This document shows positions 42,004 to 44,976 of a stretch of DNA of 44,976 bases, piece by piece. Source of the stretch: Daldinia sp. FL1419 (lineage: Eukaryota > Ascomycota > Sordariomycetes > Xylariales > Hypoxylaceae). The first letter of the stretch is position 1. Each line of letters begins with the position of its first letter. The position numbers and the translations under genes are program-made. The notes beneath the pieces were generated by a model that was not told the DNA's origin, did not search any database, and was given only the letters and a program-made list of their open reading frames with translations. Location: contig MU623549.1 in NCBI GenBank assembly GCA_025201765.1, forward strand, positions 1-44,976. Reading direction: 5' to 3'.

Positions 42004-42900
42004 GTTGACTAGTTAAGCTCCTTTGCAGGAGCAGGAACGAGACGTTGATGTCCCTGATTAAGAAGTTGTCTTATCGCGAGCTGTCTCGAAATGTCGGCAG
42101 GTATCGGCCGGTCTTGACTCGCAGGGGAAAAAAAGGGCGTCAGGTAAGAAGAGAAAAAGAAGGTAGAGGGGTTAGTTTGAGGCTTGGAGGGGACGATGTC
42201 TCAAGTCTAAACCTCGATAGGTGCCGGCGGTGAGGGAAAGACTTAGGAGGCTGGAGACTGGAGACTCGGCGCGAGATGCAATATCACAAAGAGGATTGTG
42301 TAAATGGAAATCGAAAAAAAAAAAAGTATCGGCGGATGGCAGATGAGAAAGAATCGAGGGACGACGGAACGGAACAGGACAGGGCAGGTTAGAGGCAAGT
42401 TTAGTTAGAAGCAGGGACTAGGACTGGGGACTGGGATTGGGAAGAAAGAGCTCAACGAGATTGGCAGGCGGCAAGACCAGTTCCAAATGCAAGTGCAGCG
42501 TGCAGAAGTCCAGAGGTGCAGAGGTGCAGATTGCAAAATGTACCAGTGGGAAAAAGTTACAAATGCAAAAGGGTGGAAATTTCCTATAAAGTTAAAAAAG
42601 AAGCTGGGACAAATTCAAGCTGGGTAAGCTGGGGGTTGGGTCCCTGGGTCTTTTTGGTCGGCAGGTGCTGGTTACTCCTTCTAGGTACTCTGGTGATTTT
42701 CTATTCCCTGAGGCTTGTTCGGTCTTTCTTGGGGGTGTGCTTGCACTATGCTTGCCTACCTATGCTTTCGGGGGTGTGAAGCGGCGCGGAATTATAGGTG
42801 GACTTAGGGGAGGTTTTTTTTTTTTTTCGATTTAGCTTAACCAACTTGCACAGACGCATGTTACATACTTCCCGTAGTACTTGTAGATAAAATGGTACGT
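42004..42900 (-). promoter_or_regulatory. cdc42 leader and promoter region
   Basis: Upstream of cdc42 the minus strand is strongly pyrimidine-rich (plus-strand GAAGAGAAAAAGAAGGTAGAG near 42148 and GGGACTGGGATTGGGAAGAA near 42428). This is the composition of fungal core promoters and leaders. A T-run of 13 bases lies at 42817-42829. Open frames at 42045-42233 and 42516-42779 on the plus strand are antisense and unconvincing. Confidence 0.5.
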
Positions 42901-44824
42901 ACCACCCCTTTTCGATCTTAATTCCATTTTTCGAAAAAGTACCCCCATTATGGCCCGTTATGACCTATTACAGCACCATACAGCTTGACAGGAGCTATGG
43001 GGACATGCGGCTAAAGGATTGATTCGACTAGGGAATTTGCTACTGATCTACGTTTTCATCACTTATCACACTACATACAGCAAGGCAAATTCTCTGAATC
43101 ATAAGAACCATTCATTCATTCATTTATGTATTATATTGCATTCACATATATGTATATAGCTTGTGGCCAATAGACTCCTCTTATGGCCATAAAAGCAACG
43201 AGGAAATCTGAAAAACCGATGGCTAAAATAAAAATAGGAAAAAAAAGGTTGACAAAAAGAAGGGTGTTAGTTTTTCATCATCTCTCCTATCGCTAACTAA
43301 CAGTAATAATAATAATAATAATCGCAGGTTTACACTACGGCATGGACGAGAGCCAGGACCAGGTTATGCTCAATGCTCTAGGTTAGATTTTTTTATGCCT
43401 GAAGGGGATTCGGGGAAATCAATAAGGAGCTAAGAGGGTCAATGGATCATTTTACCAATTGTTGACTATCATGTCATTACACATTGATATCCCGTACTTG
43501 CCCGTACAAGTTGTATCCCGTGTTTATCGACCCTAGGCCTATTACATTCATGTGAAAGCATAATAATGTCGTACCTTTTGGGTTAGTTTGAAGTCGACTA
43601 GCTTGGAATGTTACCATGATACCATACCCAATAGGTGCCGTAATAGTGTATATTATAGCGTACCTAGGTACCAAACGTATTTATTGAGTGGTGTACCATA
43701 ATAGCGTACCTCCTACGTCTTAGGCAGTGTGTAAAAAATGACCCGGCGCCCTTTCTTCATGCGTCATCAGGGTCCTTCATGACGACGTAAGGTGAAGGGA
43801 AAAAGGATGGTACTTTTAAGTAGGAAGGATACTTACAGCTGCAAAGTTGCAGATAAGGCAAAGACCCTCCCACCCCTTTTCTAGAACAAATCTACGCAAC
43901 AAGCCTTATTATCATGTAGATAACAAGAAACAAAAAAAGCAAACTTGGGTTTCGCCCTGTCTGCAAGAGCAAAGATACATGGGGACTTTGGTCGCAGCCC
44001 TACCCTTGACAGCTACGAAGCTGAGATGATGGGAATGCGGTCTTTTTTTCGTTGTCCCCCTATTTATTACCTACTTCCTAGATACATACTTCAACCTACA
44101 TTCGATGGGCGTATTTATCATGGTACTGCATGCGTACAATGAGGACTCATCTGCATGCAGTCTGCAGTGATACATAACGAACCAGCAGGTCAATAGACGC
44201 AGGGCAGGATTTATTCGTCGGCGCGACTGTTTTCTGCAATATCTGCAATATATACTCGGAGCGAGACTTGCAGCTCCGACACAAGAAAACATTCACCTAG
44301 CCGTGTCTTCGTGGTGCCTTCGTGGTGCCTTCGTGGTGTCTTTGTTGCAAGCAAAACTGCCCTATCCCAAGTTAAGTGTGCACACACATGTCCCGGACTA
44401 AACTGCAAGGTAAGAGAAGAAAAGGACACATGCACATCTCTTGTGCAATCAAGATAAGTGAATCAAGATGAGTGAATATATGATGCTCGTGGCGGAGTAG
44501 TCGATTAAAAGGGGTTTGGAATGGGACGATAGGGTATTTGCAGCTACATTGGGCATATTCTCACACCGATTCTCACATGTTCTTTCATATCTAGATGATA
44601 CGAAAGATACGAAAGGCCTCTTTGTACGCGCCATGGACGAGGACATTTGTACTACGTGGCAGTTGTGCAAGGCAACGACCAAGGCGATCTTGATCTTGTC
44701 ATTGGCGTTGTAAAAAGTGCCCGTCAATCACGACACGAAGACTTGGAAACACAAGGGATAGATATGTACAACCATCATGGTCCCTTGAAAAGGTCTCCTT
44801 GTGATGCCTCATTTTCCTTGGGCG

Positions 44825-44825
<1 letters not shown>
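42901..44825. other. Intergenic region, no recognised gene
   Basis: Nearly 2 kb without a recognisable gene. It holds a (TAA)6 run at 43304-43321, a TACCTAGGTACC palindrome near 43662, and three copies of an 11-bp unit at 44307-44339. Open frames are short and lack motifs. Confidence 0.55.
44307..44339 (+). repeat. 11-bp tandem repeat (CTTCGTGGTGC) x3
   Basis: Three adjacent units, the last with one C-to-T change. No function is apparent. Confidence 0.85.
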
Positions 44826-44859
<34 letters not shown>

Positions 44860-44976
44860 AAAAAATAAATTTTTAAATTTAAAAAAAAAATAATTAAAAT
44901 AATATTTTTTTGCGGGCTTCGGGTTGGACCCATCGGTCACGTATGTCCGATTTGTTATAATATTTTAAAATGTTAT
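44826..44976 (-). repeat. Poly-T run opening a second AT-rich block
   Basis: Thirty T residues (44826-44855) are followed abruptly by A/T-only sequence to the window end, with one GC patch at 44911-44950 (GCGGGCTTCGGGTTGGACCC). A poly-T joined to RIP-like DNA is what the 3' poly(A) end of a minus-strand non-LTR retrotransposon would look like. Too little of it is in the window to identify. Confidence 0.4.

Noticed and set aside
1..44976. tRNA, rRNA and CRISPR arrays
   Set aside because: No tRNA B-box/T-loop pattern with a matching acceptor stem, no rRNA-like segment and no regularly spaced identical repeats were found by eye; a covariance-model search would be decisive.

Overview
The window is nuclear DNA of a filamentous ascomycete (Pezizomycotina). 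The basis is short introns (about 53-253 nt) with GTRNGT donors and CTAAC-type branch points, pyrimidine-rich leaders, orthologues of typical fungal housekeeping genes, and a long AT-only block with the signature of repeat-induced point mutation (RIP). The species cannot be told from the sequence.

Layout. Positions 1 to about 15085 form a gene-free, extremely AT-rich block. It contains a complete but RIP-destroyed Ty1/copia-type LTR retrotransposon (854-7674, with 182-bp LTRs and a TATAT target duplication), AT-rich sequence with a few GC-normal islands (about 8.7-11 kb), and a cluster of short repeats in both orientations (about 11.06-14.8 kb). From about 15.1 kb the composition becomes normal and genes begin: TCTP (+, 16139-16939, five exons); a proline-rich protein of uncertain function (-, 17283-18492, two exons); the kinetochore protein Mis12/Mtw1 (+, 19012-20313, two exons); a mitochondrial PPR protein (-, 20562-23216); a histidine acid phosphatase (+, 23926-25580, two exons); a four-RRM RNA-binding protein of the Nrd1/Mrn1 family (-, 26555-28936); cytoplasmic aspartyl-tRNA synthetase (-, 33456-35274, two exons); a signal-peptide-bearing agmatinase-type ureohydrolase (-, 36650-38153, three exons); and the Rho-family GTPase Cdc42 (-, 40958-42003, four exons). 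At the right edge a 30-base poly-T run (44826-44855) opens another AT-rich stretch.

The genes do not form a pathway or cluster; they are unrelated conserved genes. Left of 28.9 kb they are tightly packed and alternate in strand. To the right they are all on the minus strand and separated by 1.4-4.5 kb of sequence without recognisable genes, with many TACCTAGGTA-type short palindromes, microsatellites and long polypyrimidine leaders.

The most informative observations are: the opposite-strand RIP of the two LTRs of one element; survival of the pol reading frame in that element despite heavy C-to-T change; the two-orientation repeat cluster; an uORF overlapping the Mis12 start as ATGA; and candidate Gcn4/CPC-1 and GATA-factor sites upstream of the synthetase and agmatinase genes. 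I found no tRNA, rRNA or CRISPR, and no clearly new multi-gene system.
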